A stretch of 64,000 bases of DNA, from assembly GCA_964420605.1 (NCBI GenBank), contig CAYQUC010000003.1, forward strand, positions 1 to 64,000, in the 5' to 3' direction. The notes below the pieces were generated by a model. That model worked only from the letters and a program-made list of their open reading frames with translations, searched no databases and was not told where the DNA came from. This document shows positions 51,588-61,222 of this stretch, piece by piece (positions within the stretch are counted from its first letter, which is position 1; the number at the start of each line of letters is the position of its first letter). Made by a program: the position numbers and the translations under genes. Origin of the DNA: CAYQUC01 sp964420605. GTDB lineage: Bacteria; Pseudomonadota; Gammaproteobacteria; UBA6429; Thiohalophilaceae.

Positions 51588-52009
51588 AATGTGATGAATC
51601 AAGCCATACTATAAACCACTAACTCAAAAACATCATTTCTGCAAAATGAGGTGAAATTTGCACTTACACCAGTATATTGGAAAAACGCTTTACGGAAAAA
51701 TAAAGTCTATTTATCGAAATAAATTACTAATTTTTGATCTGCGCAACGAATGTTCTATTAAAGTTAAATAAACGTAGCTTGTATTATAGTCAATTAACAG
51801 CCACAGCATTTGATCTAAATCATGCCACTAAAATAAATTTAATGTCGATAGCTGAAATTTCGAAAAACGGCGACTAAATAACTGTTCCAACCCTATTCAC
51901 TTTTATAACTATTGTACTTTAAAGTCGATTTCACAACACAGCTATTAATGTGTTAATCCGTCGAGTAATATGCTAGTTTTGGAATGAATATATACCTAGA
52001 TAATCTTAG
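51588..52009. other. 422-bp non-coding region upstream of the TPR operon
   Basis: No gene is seen. The only distinct signal is an FNR-like box at 51810-51823. The region separates the TPR operon from the parA-like gene on the same strand; I see no terminator for parA. Confidence 0.5.
51810..51823. promoter_or_regulatory. FNR-like box upstream of the TPR-TonB-ccsA operon
   Basis: TTGAT-CTAA-ATCAT matches the FNR consensus at 9 of 10 positions. It is centred about 230 bp before the start at 51587, with no other gene between. Confidence 0.42.
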
Positions 52010-52825
52010 CTAAGCAACAATTTTGACTTTCGACGCTACTTCCATGAATAATTCAACTTCAGTTTCACATTGTTTATTGTGTTGCATGATAACGTGATCG
52101 GCTAAGTACATATAATCTGTTGATGCTGCTGACTCGGCATCATAATCAATAATTGGGATTCCCATACAGACGGCTTCTCGTAACCGAACGGTATTGTGTA
52201 TGGCTATAGGTAATACGTGTTTTGGGTAAGTATCCCTGAGTTGGTTTAAGAAAGTGCGTGCGAACTTGGTTCTTTGATCCACCATGGTTGGTAATAACGA
52301 AAATGGCAACGATACGCCATTATTTTTTTCAAATAATGATATTTTATCAATAACTCTTTTTATGCTTTCAAAAGAAAATGCACTCATGTCGGAGGGAATA
52401 ATAATTTCATCCGATGCCAACATTCCTAGCGTGGTACTTTGATTAATCATTGAGGGACAATCAATAATGACATAATCATACATATAAGATACTTTACTCA
52501 AACTTTGTGATAATTGATTATTCCACTGTGTGTCTTTTGCAAAACGTTCAATTTTTTCTAGCGTATCTGTTGCGGGAATAATATCAATACCGGCAACGAT
52601 AAATTTTACAATTATTTCTTCAATATTTACCTGCTCTGTAAATAACTCATACAAGCCTGAACCACCGGTATTGTGGTAATTAACCCCTAAAGTAGCATGT
52701 CCTTGCGGATCTAAATCGACTAATAATACACGTAAACCTTTCCAACCTAAATTACAGGCAAGATTAATTGCGGTTGTTGTTTTACCACAACCGCCTTTAC
52801 TATTTATAATTGATATCGTTCGCAT
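52010..52825 (-). CDS. ParA/MinD-type ATPase (orphan)
   Basis: The 271-residue protein has the deviant Walker A KGGCGKTT (10-17), Walker A' (LLVDLDPQGHATLG) and Walker B (YVIIDCPS), the ParA/Soj set. Such ATPases position DNA or protein cargo. There is no ParB partner or parS-like repeat nearby, so this is more likely an orphan that positions an envelope or signalling complex than a chromosome partition protein. The next gene upstream encodes a MerR-like helix-turn-helix protein, 29 nt away. Confidence 0.9.
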   Translation of the reverse strand: MRTISIINSKGGCGKTTTAINLACNLGWKGLRVLLVDLDPQGHATLGVNYHNTGGSGLYELFTEQVNIEEIIVKFIVAGIDIIPATDTLEKIERFAKDTQWNNQLSQSLSKVSYMYDYVIIDCPSMINQSTTLGMLASDEIIIPSDMSAFSFESIKRVIDKISLFEKNNGVSLPFSLLPTMVDQRTKFARTFLNQLRDTYPKHVLPIAIHNTVRLREAVCMGIPIIDYDAESAASTDYMYLADHVIMQHNKQCETEVELFMEVASKVKIVA

Positions 52826-52854
52826 ATATTCATCTCCTATTAATTACCAATTAC

Positions 52855-53307
52855 TCAACTTTTTTTAATTGCTTCCACTTCATCAAAAAGATCTTGCTGT
52901 TGCGTTAAACCAACAGTTTGTAATGCTTGAGCTTGTTCAGTTAATTTTGCAATATCAACAATCCATTCCTGACCCGATAGGACTTCAAACGCAGAACCTT
53001 GGTGGAACACTAAAATTGTTTCACCATTAGCCACAATGGACAATTCAGATAATGGATAGTTTACATCAGGTAATAACGTCACTAATTTAGCAATACAATG
53101 ACGTATTTTTTGTGTTGACACACCCGCACGCAGTAAAGTTGCGATGGTTTTAATGGTTACTAAATCATGAAAGGAAAACCGGGCATGTCCACCACGCGTT
53201 TGCATGGAAGGAGTGATTAGAGCCGTTTTGCACCAATAATGTAATTGGCGTTGGCTAATTGTGGTAATACGAGTTACTTCGCAACTCGAGAAACCTTGTT
53301 TTGCCAT
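52855..53307 (-). CDS. MerR-type helix-turn-helix regulator
   Basis: The 150-residue protein has an N-terminal winged-helix of MerR type (SSCEVTRITTISQRQLHYWCKTALITPS, then RFSFHDLVTIKTIATLLRAGVSTQKIRHCI) and a C-terminal part without the cysteines of metal sensors. It is co-oriented with the ParA-like gene and probably in the same operon, an arrangement in which the MerR-like protein may bind DNA for ParA rather than sense metal. No ligand is evident. Confidence 0.85.
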   Translation of the reverse strand: MAKQGFSSCEVTRITTISQRQLHYWCKTALITPSMQTRGGHARFSFHDLVTIKTIATLLRAGVSTQKIRHCIAKLVTLLPDVNYPLSELSIVANGETILVFHQGSAFEVLSGQEWIVDIAKLTEQAQALQTVGLTQQQDLFDEVEAIKKS

Positions 53308-53433
53308 TCCAGTAATACCAAGGGAAATGAAATATTACTTAAAACATTAGTCTCTAACATTATAATGTCAAGGATTATGACAAATTAGCGTCTTTTTGTT
53401 AATTTTTTAAATTAACAGCTATGAATTTAACTA

Positions 53434-53458
53434 TAAAAAAAGGGCTAATAAATAGCCC
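53434..53458 (-). terminator. Rho-independent terminator after the HD-GYP gene
   Basis: GGGCTA-TTTAT-TAGCCC forms a 6-bp stem followed on the minus strand by TTTTTTT. It lies about 100 nt after the HD-GYP stop and before the MerR-like gene. Confidence 0.75.
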
Positions 53459-53553
53459 TCTTTATGTATTATCACAATCTTAGTCAATTTGGCCTTGCCT
53501 TTGCGTCATCTAAACAATTCACCGTGACTGGGCTAATAATGACTAAAATAGAA

Positions 53554-54942
53554 TTATTCTTGAAAAAAATCAGGAATTCGGTTTTTTAACGCATTAAAAC
53601 AATCTCGATCAATAGCTAAATCACACTGTTTATCCATTATCAATAATACCTTGGCTAATGGTGATGCACTAGTACTAGCCGAATCAGTCAGCAATGTATC
53701 AAATATATTTGCAACACTAATAATTCTGCTTTCCAACGATATTCGAGATTCACTAATACCTCTTGGATAGCCCTTGCCGTCCAGTCGTTCATGATGAGAA
53801 CTAACAACTTTTGCAAGTTCTTTAAATGACTGCATGTGCCGTAATAACTCAAACGTGTTTCGCGTGTGATAGTTTGCTTGTTGCAGTTCAGTTTCAGTCA
53901 ACTTAGTTTGTTTATCCAAAATTAAATTACTTAGCCCCATATTACCAATATCGTGTAATAACGCACCTCGATAAAGCCAGCGACGGCGGCCAACAGAAAG
54001 ACCTAATTCATTTGCAATAGCATCTGAATACAATGCAACCCGTGTACTATGTCCCTGTGTATAGGGACTCTTAGAGTCAACAATCTGAGCAAATGCGGTT
54101 GCAATATCATCTAACCGTTCATCATCGATAGTCACATTATTTTTATCAGAAACTAAAGCATAAACGTGTTGTTTTAAAGCTGTTTCTGAACTAAAAGACG
54201 TTAATATGCTTTTGCTATTCTCATGGCTTAAAAAATCCACTGCAATTGTCACAAGCTCAGGATTAAACCAAGTTGATGAACGCTTTTGTAATTCCTCTAG
54301 AGCTTTATCAATGCCAAATTGTTGATAATGAACATCAAAAACTTCAGAAATTAGTGCTATTTGAGAATTGATTGGGATAACATGATCTTTAATACCATCG
54401 GAATGTCCACTACCATCCCAGTGTTCGTTTAAACTGTGGATGCCGTCTGCAACATGATCATTAAATCCTAGTTGAATTACTAAGTCGGCTCCACGTTCTG
54501 ATCGGGTTCGTATTAATTGATTTAGATAGTATTGCCCATTTAAAAAAAGAGGTAACATTTTAGAGACACGAGTTAACAAATTTGACTGCAAACTCGTGTG
54601 ATTAAGAATAAATTGAAATGCCTGAAAGAAATTATTATGATTTAATATTTTTAAGCCCTGTTTAACCTCTTTTTCATCAGCATTAAATAACAAGCTTAAC
54701 TTTGACGAAATACTACTGCCACCAATATCTTTTAATAATAATACATAATACAAATCCCATAGTTCATCAGTTTTTAAGGATAGTATTTTACCAATTTCAC
54801 TGCCCAGCCAACAACACCGCAGGCTATGGCCGGGCTTGAGTCCTTCTGCCATATCAAGAGTATAACTAAATGAGCCTATTACTTCGGATAATAACAATCG
54901 GTGAGGCTGAGGTAGTAGATCAACAACACTAGCAGTCGACAT
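53554..54942 (-). CDS. Tandem HD / HD-GYP domain protein (c-di-GMP phosphodiesterase candidate)
   Basis: The 462-residue soluble protein has a complete C-terminal HD-GYP domain: GHSTRV (H298), LLHDIGNMG (H330, D331), HHERLDGKGYPRG (H383, H384, GYP 391-393). Such domains hydrolyse c-di-GMP. The N-terminal half repeats the fold in degenerate form (GHSLRCCW, LLKDIGGS without the His, EHWDGSGHSDG in place of GYP), so it is probably regulatory. It is monocistronic with a terminator downstream and an inverted repeat 170 bp upstream. Confidence 0.9.
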   Translation of the reverse strand: MSTASVVDLLPQPHRLLLSEVIGSFSYTLDMAEGLKPGHSLRCCWLGSEIGKILSLKTDELWDLYYVLLLKDIGGSSISSKLSLLFNADEKEVKQGLKILNHNNFFQAFQFILNHTSLQSNLLTRVSKMLPLFLNGQYYLNQLIRTRSERGADLVIQLGFNDHVADGIHSLNEHWDGSGHSDGIKDHVIPINSQIALISEVFDVHYQQFGIDKALEELQKRSSTWFNPELVTIAVDFLSHENSKSILTSFSSETALKQHVYALVSDKNNVTIDDERLDDIATAFAQIVDSKSPYTQGHSTRVALYSDAIANELGLSVGRRRWLYRGALLHDIGNMGLSNLILDKQTKLTETELQQANYHTRNTFELLRHMQSFKELAKVVSSHHERLDGKGYPRGISESRISLESRIISVANIFDTLLTDSASTSASPLAKVLLIMDKQCDLAIDRDCFNALKNRIPDFFQE

Positions 54943-55248
54943 TAGCTGAGGTTACCTTACAAATAATAGATATTAATTGAACAAATTTTAAACATGTCTA
55001 TTAATCGGCATTACACACAACAGCTTTAATCAAAAAAGAGCATAACCTCAAGATCAAATATAATAACGAAAAAAAATATTTAAACTAAAATTTAGAAGCG
55101 ACTATCTTAATTTAAGTATCGATGAAATCGTTTATATCGATACTCATATTAAATAATATGCATGAATGATAGGTGAATAAATCCTGACAACGGTAGATTG
55201 AATATTGTGAAAACGAGTGTAGAACCATTATATATAATCGTATTTAAG
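54943..55248. other. 306-bp non-coding region with a perfect inverted repeat
   Basis: No gene is seen. AGTATCGAT (55115-55123) and ATCGATACT (55136-55144) are perfect 9-bp inverted arms with a 12-nt spacer, a candidate operator for the HD-GYP gene or weak hairpin after the barrel gene. Confidence 0.5.
55115..55144. repeat. Perfect 9-bp inverted repeat with 12-nt spacer
   Basis: The arms AGTATCGAT and ATCGATACT sit 173 bp upstream of the HD-GYP start. There is no T-tract, so an operator is more likely than a terminator. Confidence 0.55.
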
Positions 55249-55947
55249 TTAAAAATCTTTCGCCAAAAATAAACGCAAGCCTTGTGCCCCACCGGTAATC
55301 CATTTTATAGCAAGGTAACCACTCACATCGACGTGATAAGCTAATCCAATGCTATATACGATAGGTAATTTATTCTTAAAATTTATAGTTTGCGTCAATG
55401 GTTCTAACGCGCGCTGTGAACCGACAACGTGATAATAACGCGCATCAGCTAATACTTGTAGACGTTGTGTAAGTTTGTAATAATTTCTAAACCCTACAGT
55501 TAAATCATACCACTGAATATTAATTTTTTGTTCCCCATCACGACCTTCTAATTGATGGTATTGATATTGTGAAAACATTTTTAATTGGTATGAGGATACA
55601 TTCAGTAATTCGTAATTAAGACTTATACCGCCAAAATAGCCAGCAGCATATTGTGCAGCAACAATCGTATTTTTATCTTGAATCTGTTCTTGATAACCAA
55701 AAAGAATACGGCCACCAAGCTTTTCTGTGATTTGTTCCGAACGATAACCCGTGGCCGAAGTGAGTCTGGTTTGCAATATTACGCTATCATACAATCGTTC
55801 AGATTCAGTATGCGTAATATGTAAATTAAAACTGCTTTTATTTTTGGGGTTAGCCCAGACAGTAACTTGAGGTAAAGCAAACATTATTAACAAGAATGTA
55901 GTTAAATATAATTTAAGAAAACTGTTTTTTTTGACAAAAATACTCAT
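55249..55947 (-). CDS. Small outer-membrane beta-barrel protein, unknown function
   Basis: The 232-residue product has a signal peptide (to about residue 32, ending VWA) and about ten amphipathic strands with aromatic girdles (for example YQLKMFSQYQYHQL, IQWYDLTVGFRNYY, LQVLADARYYHVVG), ending in the strand GLRLFLAKDF with a terminal Phe, the usual outer-membrane insertion signal. No family is recognised. It follows the sugar dehydrogenase gene by 38 nt on the same strand and may be co-transcribed. Confidence 0.75.
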   Translation of the reverse strand: MSIFVKKNSFLKLYLTTFLLIMFALPQVTVWANPKNKSSFNLHITHTESERLYDSVILQTRLTSATGYRSEQITEKLGGRILFGYQEQIQDKNTIVAAQYAAGYFGGISLNYELLNVSSYQLKMFSQYQYHQLEGRDGEQKINIQWYDLTVGFRNYYKLTQRLQVLADARYYHVVGSQRALEPLTQTINFKNKLPIVYSIGLAYHVDVSGYLAIKWITGGAQGLRLFLAKDF

Positions 55948-55985
55948 AATATAATAATAAACGATATAGTTTAATAATGTTTTAT

Positions 55986-57191
55986 CTAGTTCACTTTTTT
56001 GATTCTAAATAAGCCATTTAACGCATCATCACTCGTAAAATAAATATTACCATCCGGCGCATTAATAACCCCAACAGGTCTAGCCCAACGACTACCATTG
56101 TGTAATTGAAATCCGGTAACAAAATTATCAACTTGGATAGATTTCCCTTTATCAAATCGAACTAGTACTAATTTTGGCTCTCGACGGCCTGCTCTTGAAC
56201 CTTTCAAGTTACCACGATCTGGAACAGCCCATGAGCCTCGTAAAGCAACAAGTGCGTCGCCATAAAAATTTTTGGCTATGTTACCCTGAGTAATAAATGC
56301 CACCGCCATTGGGGCGTTTCGTGCATCAAAGGTTTGCACGGGTTTGGTGACTAAAGCTTTAGATTGTGGTGAATTGCTATTAATACAATTATCTTTTGTG
56401 ATTCTTTTATTAATCAACTGATACCATGGCATACCATGAAATGATCCCGGTAGTAATTTACTAAAATATTCGCGTGGCTCATTAAAGCCCCAATGATCTG
56501 GACCATTATTACTAGCATACATGATTCCTGTTGTTGGGTGCCAGTCAAAACCTACCGGATTACGCAAACCACTGGCAAAAGCCAACCAACTCATACTGAG
56601 TTTTTTAGATTCATCTAATACCATAATACCACCACGTTGCTGTGATAGCTGATATCCATTGCCAAGATATTGGTTACTGCAATTACCCGAAATTCCCAAA
56701 CTTAGATACAATTTTTTATCTGGACCTAGCCGCACCGTTCTACTGTTATGACCAAACCCACCAGGCACAACAGCATACCGTTTAATATCGGAGTAAAGTA
56801 TTTTTTTCTGTCCATACTGATAAGGTGCTCGATATAAACCATTTGTTTGAGCAATATAAATAAAATCACCTCGAACCACGATACTGTGAGGATAATTATT
56901 TAATCTAACTAATTTAGTTGCTTTATTATAAGGCGCACTTAAACGATAAACATAACCAGATTTTGAGCCTATAAACATTTCACCTTTTTCACTGACACTA
57001 ATTATTCTAGGTCCGTCCAGTGCTAACACAAACTCCAATTTTAATTTATTTGGTACAAGCACATCGTAGCGGTTATTAGCAATTTTAAATTGTTGGCTAT
57101 CGTATGTTATCGGGGTAACATCGGCTAAAACTAAATCTACATTGAGTAACAGCACGATTATCAGTGAAAGGTGGTTATATAATATTTCCAT
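55986..57191 (-). CDS. Exported PQQ-type sugar (sorbosone/glucose) dehydrogenase-like propeller
   Basis: The 401-residue exported protein (signal peptide to about residue 23) is a six-bladed propeller of the GSDH family: LALDGPRIISVSEKGEMFIG, HSIVVRGDFIYIAQTNGLYR, NSRTVRLGPDKKLYLSLG, SGLRNPVGFDWHP (near 205-217), ASNNGPDHWGFNEP and GSWAVPDRG. The RNP and GPD segments correspond to PQQ-contact loops of soluble glucose dehydrogenase. Substrate and PQQ dependence are not proven. It lies between the SpoIIE-type phosphatase gene and the small barrel gene. Confidence 0.82.
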   Translation of the reverse strand: MEILYNHLSLIIVLLLNVDLVLADVTPITYDSQQFKIANNRYDVLVPNKLKLEFVLALDGPRIISVSEKGEMFIGSKSGYVYRLSAPYNKATKLVRLNNYPHSIVVRGDFIYIAQTNGLYRAPYQYGQKKILYSDIKRYAVVPGGFGHNSRTVRLGPDKKLYLSLGISGNCSNQYLGNGYQLSQQRGGIMVLDESKKLSMSWLAFASGLRNPVGFDWHPTTGIMYASNNGPDHWGFNEPREYFSKLLPGSFHGMPWYQLINKRITKDNCINSNSPQSKALVTKPVQTFDARNAPMAVAFITQGNIAKNFYGDALVALRGSWAVPDRGNLKGSRAGRREPKLVLVRFDKGKSIQVDNFVTGFQLHNGSRWARPVGVINAPDGNIYFTSDDALNGLFRIKKVN

Positions 57192-57214
57192 AAATTAATT
57201 AAAAACGAGATAAC

Positions 57215-58516
57215 TTAAAATATAGGTTGAATAATAATTAAAGTCAGATCATCTGAGTTACTATTATTTTTTTGATGTGATTTTAATTCAGTCTTAATAT
57301 TATTCAAAATACTATCGGGCGAATTATCGCTTTCCTTTATGATATCGATTAATTTTTGTTCGCCAAATAATTCACCTTCTGGTGACATTAATTCAGTAAC
57401 ACCATCAGTATACACTACTAGTATATCATTTTTGTTTACTATCACTTCCGATGACAACCATTGGTTGCCTTGACTAATACCCAATGGAATACCAACGTTT
57501 TTTGATAATATTTCAATACTATTATCGCTGCGTTTTAAAATGGGTGGTGGATGTCCGGCATTGGCATAACTTAAAATATGACTTTGAGTCTCAAAGCTAC
57601 TAACAAAGGCTGTAATGTAGCCATTTCGAATTAAACGTGTAAATAAATATTTATTCGCATAATTAAAAACGCCAGCAGGACCAAGTTTAACATTAGGTTG
57701 ATAGGTACGCAAAATGGCATCAAACATTGATATTTCGACTGCTGATGCCGAACCATGCCCCGATGCGTCAGCAATAATTATACCAAATAATTCATTTTCA
57801 GTTTCATCTGAATCTGATTCATCTGTTTTTATAAAGTCAGTTAATCGTGCAATATCATAATAATCACCACCGGATGATTTATACGGTTGATATAAAACCG
57901 CTGTATTTAATTCATTAAATTGAAGCTCACCTTGTGGTAGTAATTGTTGTTTAATATTTGCAACTGATTTTAATTCACTCGCAATCCAATCATTGGCTTC
58001 TTGTAATTTTTGAGACTCTTGAATGCTGTCAATATAATTTATTATTAAGGTAGAGACTAACAGTGTTCGCTCAATATCTACTTTGTTATGTTGATTACTG
58101 TTTGGAAATAATAAAACAAACCATCTATTTATCGCGCCATGATGAAAAATCGGAAAAGTGATTGCATCGATATAATCTTTAAAAAAATCATTAAATATTG
58201 AATGAATACCATACTCTTTACCAACAATAATTGTCGGTTCATTTATATTAAAAAATGCTTTTAAACTATCCCCTGAAAATTGTTTCGTACAATTCTCGTG
58301 TTGTAAAACATTTTGTTCTTCTATGCAAACTCTACCGGTTTGATCGTACAAGAGGGATACGGTTATTGTAGAACACGGTATATCAGATGAAGTCATTAAT
58401 GCAATTGCGCATTCACCATAACGTTTACGCAATTGCCGTGATATTGAATGGAACATTTTAGAGGGGGCATCATCTTCACAACGCAATTCTGAAATTGTCT
58501 GCAATAACTCTTTCAC
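57215..58516 (-). CDS. GAF-SpoIIE (PP2C-like) serine phosphatase
   Basis: The 433-residue soluble protein joins an N-terminal GAF-like sensor (about 5-165), a coiled linker and a SpoIIE/RsbU phosphatase domain: LYQPYKSSGGDYYDI (GGDYYD 216-221), IIADASGHGSASA (DASGHG 250-255), YANAGHPPPIL and VVYTDGVTE near 370, with the metal-binding aspartates present. These enzymes dephosphorylate anti-anti-sigma or similar proteins. No STAS or anti-sigma kinase gene is nearby, so its target is elsewhere. Confidence 0.9.
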   Translation of the reverse strand: MKELLQTISELRCEDDAPSKMFHSISRQLRKRYGECAIALMTSSDIPCSTITVSLLYDQTGRVCIEEQNVLQHENCTKQFSGDSLKAFFNINEPTIIVGKEYGIHSIFNDFFKDYIDAITFPIFHHGAINRWFVLLFPNSNQHNKVDIERTLLVSTLIINYIDSIQESQKLQEANDWIASELKSVANIKQQLLPQGELQFNELNTAVLYQPYKSSGGDYYDIARLTDFIKTDESDSDETENELFGIIIADASGHGSASAVEISMFDAILRTYQPNVKLGPAGVFNYANKYLFTRLIRNGYITAFVSSFETQSHILSYANAGHPPPILKRSDNSIEILSKNVGIPLGISQGNQWLSSEVIVNKNDILVVYTDGVTELMSPEGELFGEQKLIDIIKESDNSPDSILNNIKTELKSHQKNNSNSDDLTLIIIQPIF

Positions 58517-58607
58517 GTCAGTTTAGTTTCATCTACAAAATAGAAGTTATTTAAATTATAGATACTATTTGTAATTATTTCCTTATTTAAAGCTAATATC
58601 AAAACTA

Positions 58608-60260
58608 TTACGGTGGTGAGTTATTCGATGATGTCGCGATAGTATATACATTACCTGGAATCCAACTGGTTTTAACAAGCCAGGCTGACAAATCATTAGC
58701 TTCTAATGGTTTACAGATATGATGTCCCTGGGCTCGGTTGCAGCCTAAAATATCGAGTAAATCATAGGTATCTTTATCGCAAACCCCTTCCGCTGTAACA
58801 ATTCTGCCCATGTTATGCGCTAAATCAACCGTTGAACGCACGATAACAGCATCATCGTCATCTTCTAGCATGCCCATTACAAATGATTTATCAATTTTAA
58901 TTTCTTGAGTTGGTAATTGTTTTAAATACGACAATGAAGAAAACCCTGTTCCAAAATCATCAATGGCTAGTTTAACTCCAATTTGATGTAATTGCCCCAA
59001 TACATCTTTTGCCCGTTTCAAATCGGTCATCATGCTGTTTTCTGTGATTTCTAAGGTAAGTTCATTTGGTACGGTATTACTCGATAAAAGAATTTCATTT
59101 AAATATTTTGGAAAACTTGAATCTTGAATATCTGACATTGATAAATTGACATGTAAATCAATTTTAAAACCTTGTTTTTTCCAACGGTGAACCTGTACTA
59201 AAGCACGTTCAAGAACCCATTGAGTGATTAAACTCATGATGCCCGCATTTTCAGCCAACGGAATAAATATTTCAGGAGAAATTACCCCAGACTCAGGATG
59301 GTTCCATCGTATTAGTGCTTCGACACAAGCGACTTCTCCTTTGCTCATATCAATAATAGGCTGATAATAGACTACCAACTCTTTATTTTTAATTGCTTTA
59401 TGTAATTCGCCAGTTAACTTTAATCTATTTAATGAATATTGATCTTGCTTCTCATCATAGAGGGTGTAACCCGACTGTTTTGATTTAGCAACATACATGG
59501 CGATATCGGCTTTTTGCATCAAGGTGTCACAATCAAAACCATCATGAGGATAAACCGTTATCCCGATACTCATTGCAACATTTAAATTATGACCTTCAAC
59601 TTCAAATGGTACAGCCAAGCTTTTAATTAACTTCAACGCTATTGCTTGTGCAATTCCCGAACCGGTATCGGGTAACACTATCCCGAACTCATCACCACCA
59701 ATTCGAGCAAGTGTATCAGCATTTCGAATGATTTTTTTTAATCGAGGTGCAATCTGTTGGATCAATAAATCCCCCGCGACATGCCCGAGAGTATCGTTAA
59801 TTTCTTTAAATCGATCTAAGTCCATTAACAAAATGCTAACCTGCTTTTGTTTTGGATTTTGGCCACTGATCGCTTGTTTAATTCTCTCGAGCAGTAACTG
59901 TCGATTTGGAAGTCCCGTTAAATTATCGTGCAAGGCATGATGTCGTTCTAATAAGGCGATATGCTGCATTTGTAGAATATTTTGAAAATTTATACGACTA
60001 ACCATTAACACAAAAAAACTACCGCCAAGTAATAACAATGAAACAATTAAGTCATTATTACTCGCAACACGGTTATAAACTGAGACACCATAAGTGATGA
60101 AACCGGTAATGAAGAAAATAATTAAAATATAGAGAAATTGCCAATTAGCACCGATTTGAAAACGATTATTCATAATGCGGCGTGTCGTGAATAACGAAGT
60201 TAACATCAGAAAACAGCCTACAATAACAGCACCTAAAGATACGACTTTCAATACCATCAT
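58608..60260 (-). CDS. Membrane GGDEF-EAL c-di-GMP turnover protein
   Basis: The 550-residue protein has about three membrane segments within residues 1-92, then GGDEF (LMDLDRFKEINDTLGHVAGD and RIGGDEFG) and EAL (CVEALIRWNHP, HVNLSM, LEITEN, IDDFGTGFSSL, EIKIDKSFV, TAEGVCD, RAQGHHI). Catalytic residues of both domains are present. No periplasmic sensor is seen. It is monocistronic with a 14-bp inverted repeat 44 bp upstream. Confidence 0.93.
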   Translation of the reverse strand: MMVLKVVSLGAVIVGCFLMLTSLFTTRRIMNNRFQIGANWQFLYILIIFFITGFITYGVSVYNRVASNNDLIVSLLLLGGSFFVLMVSRINFQNILQMQHIALLERHHALHDNLTGLPNRQLLLERIKQAISGQNPKQKQVSILLMDLDRFKEINDTLGHVAGDLLIQQIAPRLKKIIRNADTLARIGGDEFGIVLPDTGSGIAQAIALKLIKSLAVPFEVEGHNLNVAMSIGITVYPHDGFDCDTLMQKADIAMYVAKSKQSGYTLYDEKQDQYSLNRLKLTGELHKAIKNKELVVYYQPIIDMSKGEVACVEALIRWNHPESGVISPEIFIPLAENAGIMSLITQWVLERALVQVHRWKKQGFKIDLHVNLSMSDIQDSSFPKYLNEILLSSNTVPNELTLEITENSMMTDLKRAKDVLGQLHQIGVKLAIDDFGTGFSSLSYLKQLPTQEIKIDKSFVMGMLEDDDDAVIVRSTVDLAHNMGRIVTAEGVCDKDTYDLLDILGCNRAQGHHICKPLEANDLSAWLVKTSWIPGNVYTIATSSNNSPP

Positions 60261-60303
60261 GAATGATAAACCTGTAGATTTAATGAACGAATTATTATTA
60301 TTT

Positions 60304-60317
60304 TAGAACACGTTCTA
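60304..60317. repeat. 14-bp inverted repeat between GGDEF-EAL and ychJ genes
   Basis: TAGAAC-AC-GTTCTA has perfect 6-bp arms. It lies 44 bp before the leftward GGDEF-EAL start and could be an operator. It does not fit the gammaproteobacterial LexA box. Confidence 0.4.
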
Positions 60318-60471
60318 TTTTAGTTAGAATTTATCTTTATAGCAATCAGCTTTAAAAGAAACTAGCTCATATAACATAATACTCAAACATTAGACTTAAT
60401 CCAGTGTCACTTTAGCGTTACAATGCAAGAAACAAACATGAAACATATTTTAACACGATAAATTTTATACC

Positions 60472-60945
60472 ATGAAGTCTCAACCATGCCCATGTGGCTC
60501 TAAAAAATTATACCCTGACTGCTGCGCTTTATTTATTGAACAAGCTCAGAACCCCGAAACCGCACAACAATTAATGCGCTCACGTTATAGCGCCAATGTG
60601 AACCACAAATTAAACTATTTATTATCGAGTTGGCATACCACAACACGTCCAAACGACATGAAACCCAGCGATTTACAAACAACGAGTTGGTTACAGCTTT
60701 ATATAGTAGAGTGCGGCCAAGGTTTGAAACAACATAACAGCGGAACGGTTGAGTTTGTTGCTTATTTTTTAAATAACGGCAGTCCCGAAAAATTACATGA
60801 AATAAGTCAGTTTATAAAACAACACAATAAATGGTTTTATGTAGATGGCAAGATTATTGAACAGTCAAACTACCAACCAGGCCGCAATTTAGCATGTTAT
60901 TGTGGTAGTGGTAAAAAATTTAAACACTGTTGCCAAAATAAATAA
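60472..60945 (+). CDS. ychJ: YchJ family protein with two SEC-C zinc motifs
   Basis: The 157-residue protein carries SEC-C type zinc-binding motifs at both ends, CPCGSKKLYPDCC (6-18) and CYCGSGKKFKHCC near the C-terminus, around a central NTF2-like domain (MRSRYSANV, LQLYIVECGQG, VEFVAYF). This is the full-length YchJ/UPF0225 layout. The function is unknown. It is a single plus-strand gene that converges with the small gene at 60950. Confidence 0.9.
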   Translation: MKSQPCPCGSKKLYPDCCALFIEQAQNPETAQQLMRSRYSANVNHKLNYLLSSWHTTTRPNDMKPSDLQTTSWLQLYIVECGQGLKQHNSGTVEFVAYFLNNGSPEKLHEISQFIKQHNKWFYVDGKIIEQSNYQPGRNLACYCGSGKKFKHCCQNK

Positions 60946-60949
60946 TGAG

Positions 60950-61195
60950 CTATACAAACAACCATTCAACTAAATAATAAATATATTGGCCTTCTGAGGA
61001 TTTTGAAGGTCCAATGACTCTAGCGGCATATTGCATTTTATCTGGGTCACTTAGTGCAATTGCTTCTTCTCGAGAGCTTTTTACATCAACACAGCCTTTT
61101 GGAAAACGTCGCCGACTTCGCCGCGGTACATACACAATCGCAAATTGCTCCTGTGACACTTTAGACTGAGGATCGAGAGGGACGTAGCCGCGCAT
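60950..61195 (-). CDS. Small conserved protein after nhaD, unknown function
   Basis: The 81-residue protein (MRGYVPLDPQSKVSQ, IVYVPRRSRRRFPKG, then ARVIGPSKSSEGQYIYYLVEWL) looks conserved and soluble, with a basic central patch. I do not recognise a domain. It lies 27 nt after the nhaD stop and ends the operon that begins at 63759. Confidence 0.7.
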   Translation of the reverse strand: MRGYVPLDPQSKVSQEQFAIVYVPRRSRRRFPKGCVDVKSSREEAIALSDPDKMQYAARVIGPSKSSEGQYIYYLVEWLFV

Positions 61196-61222
61196 GGTAT
61201 CGTTTTAGTTCCGTGATTTGAA

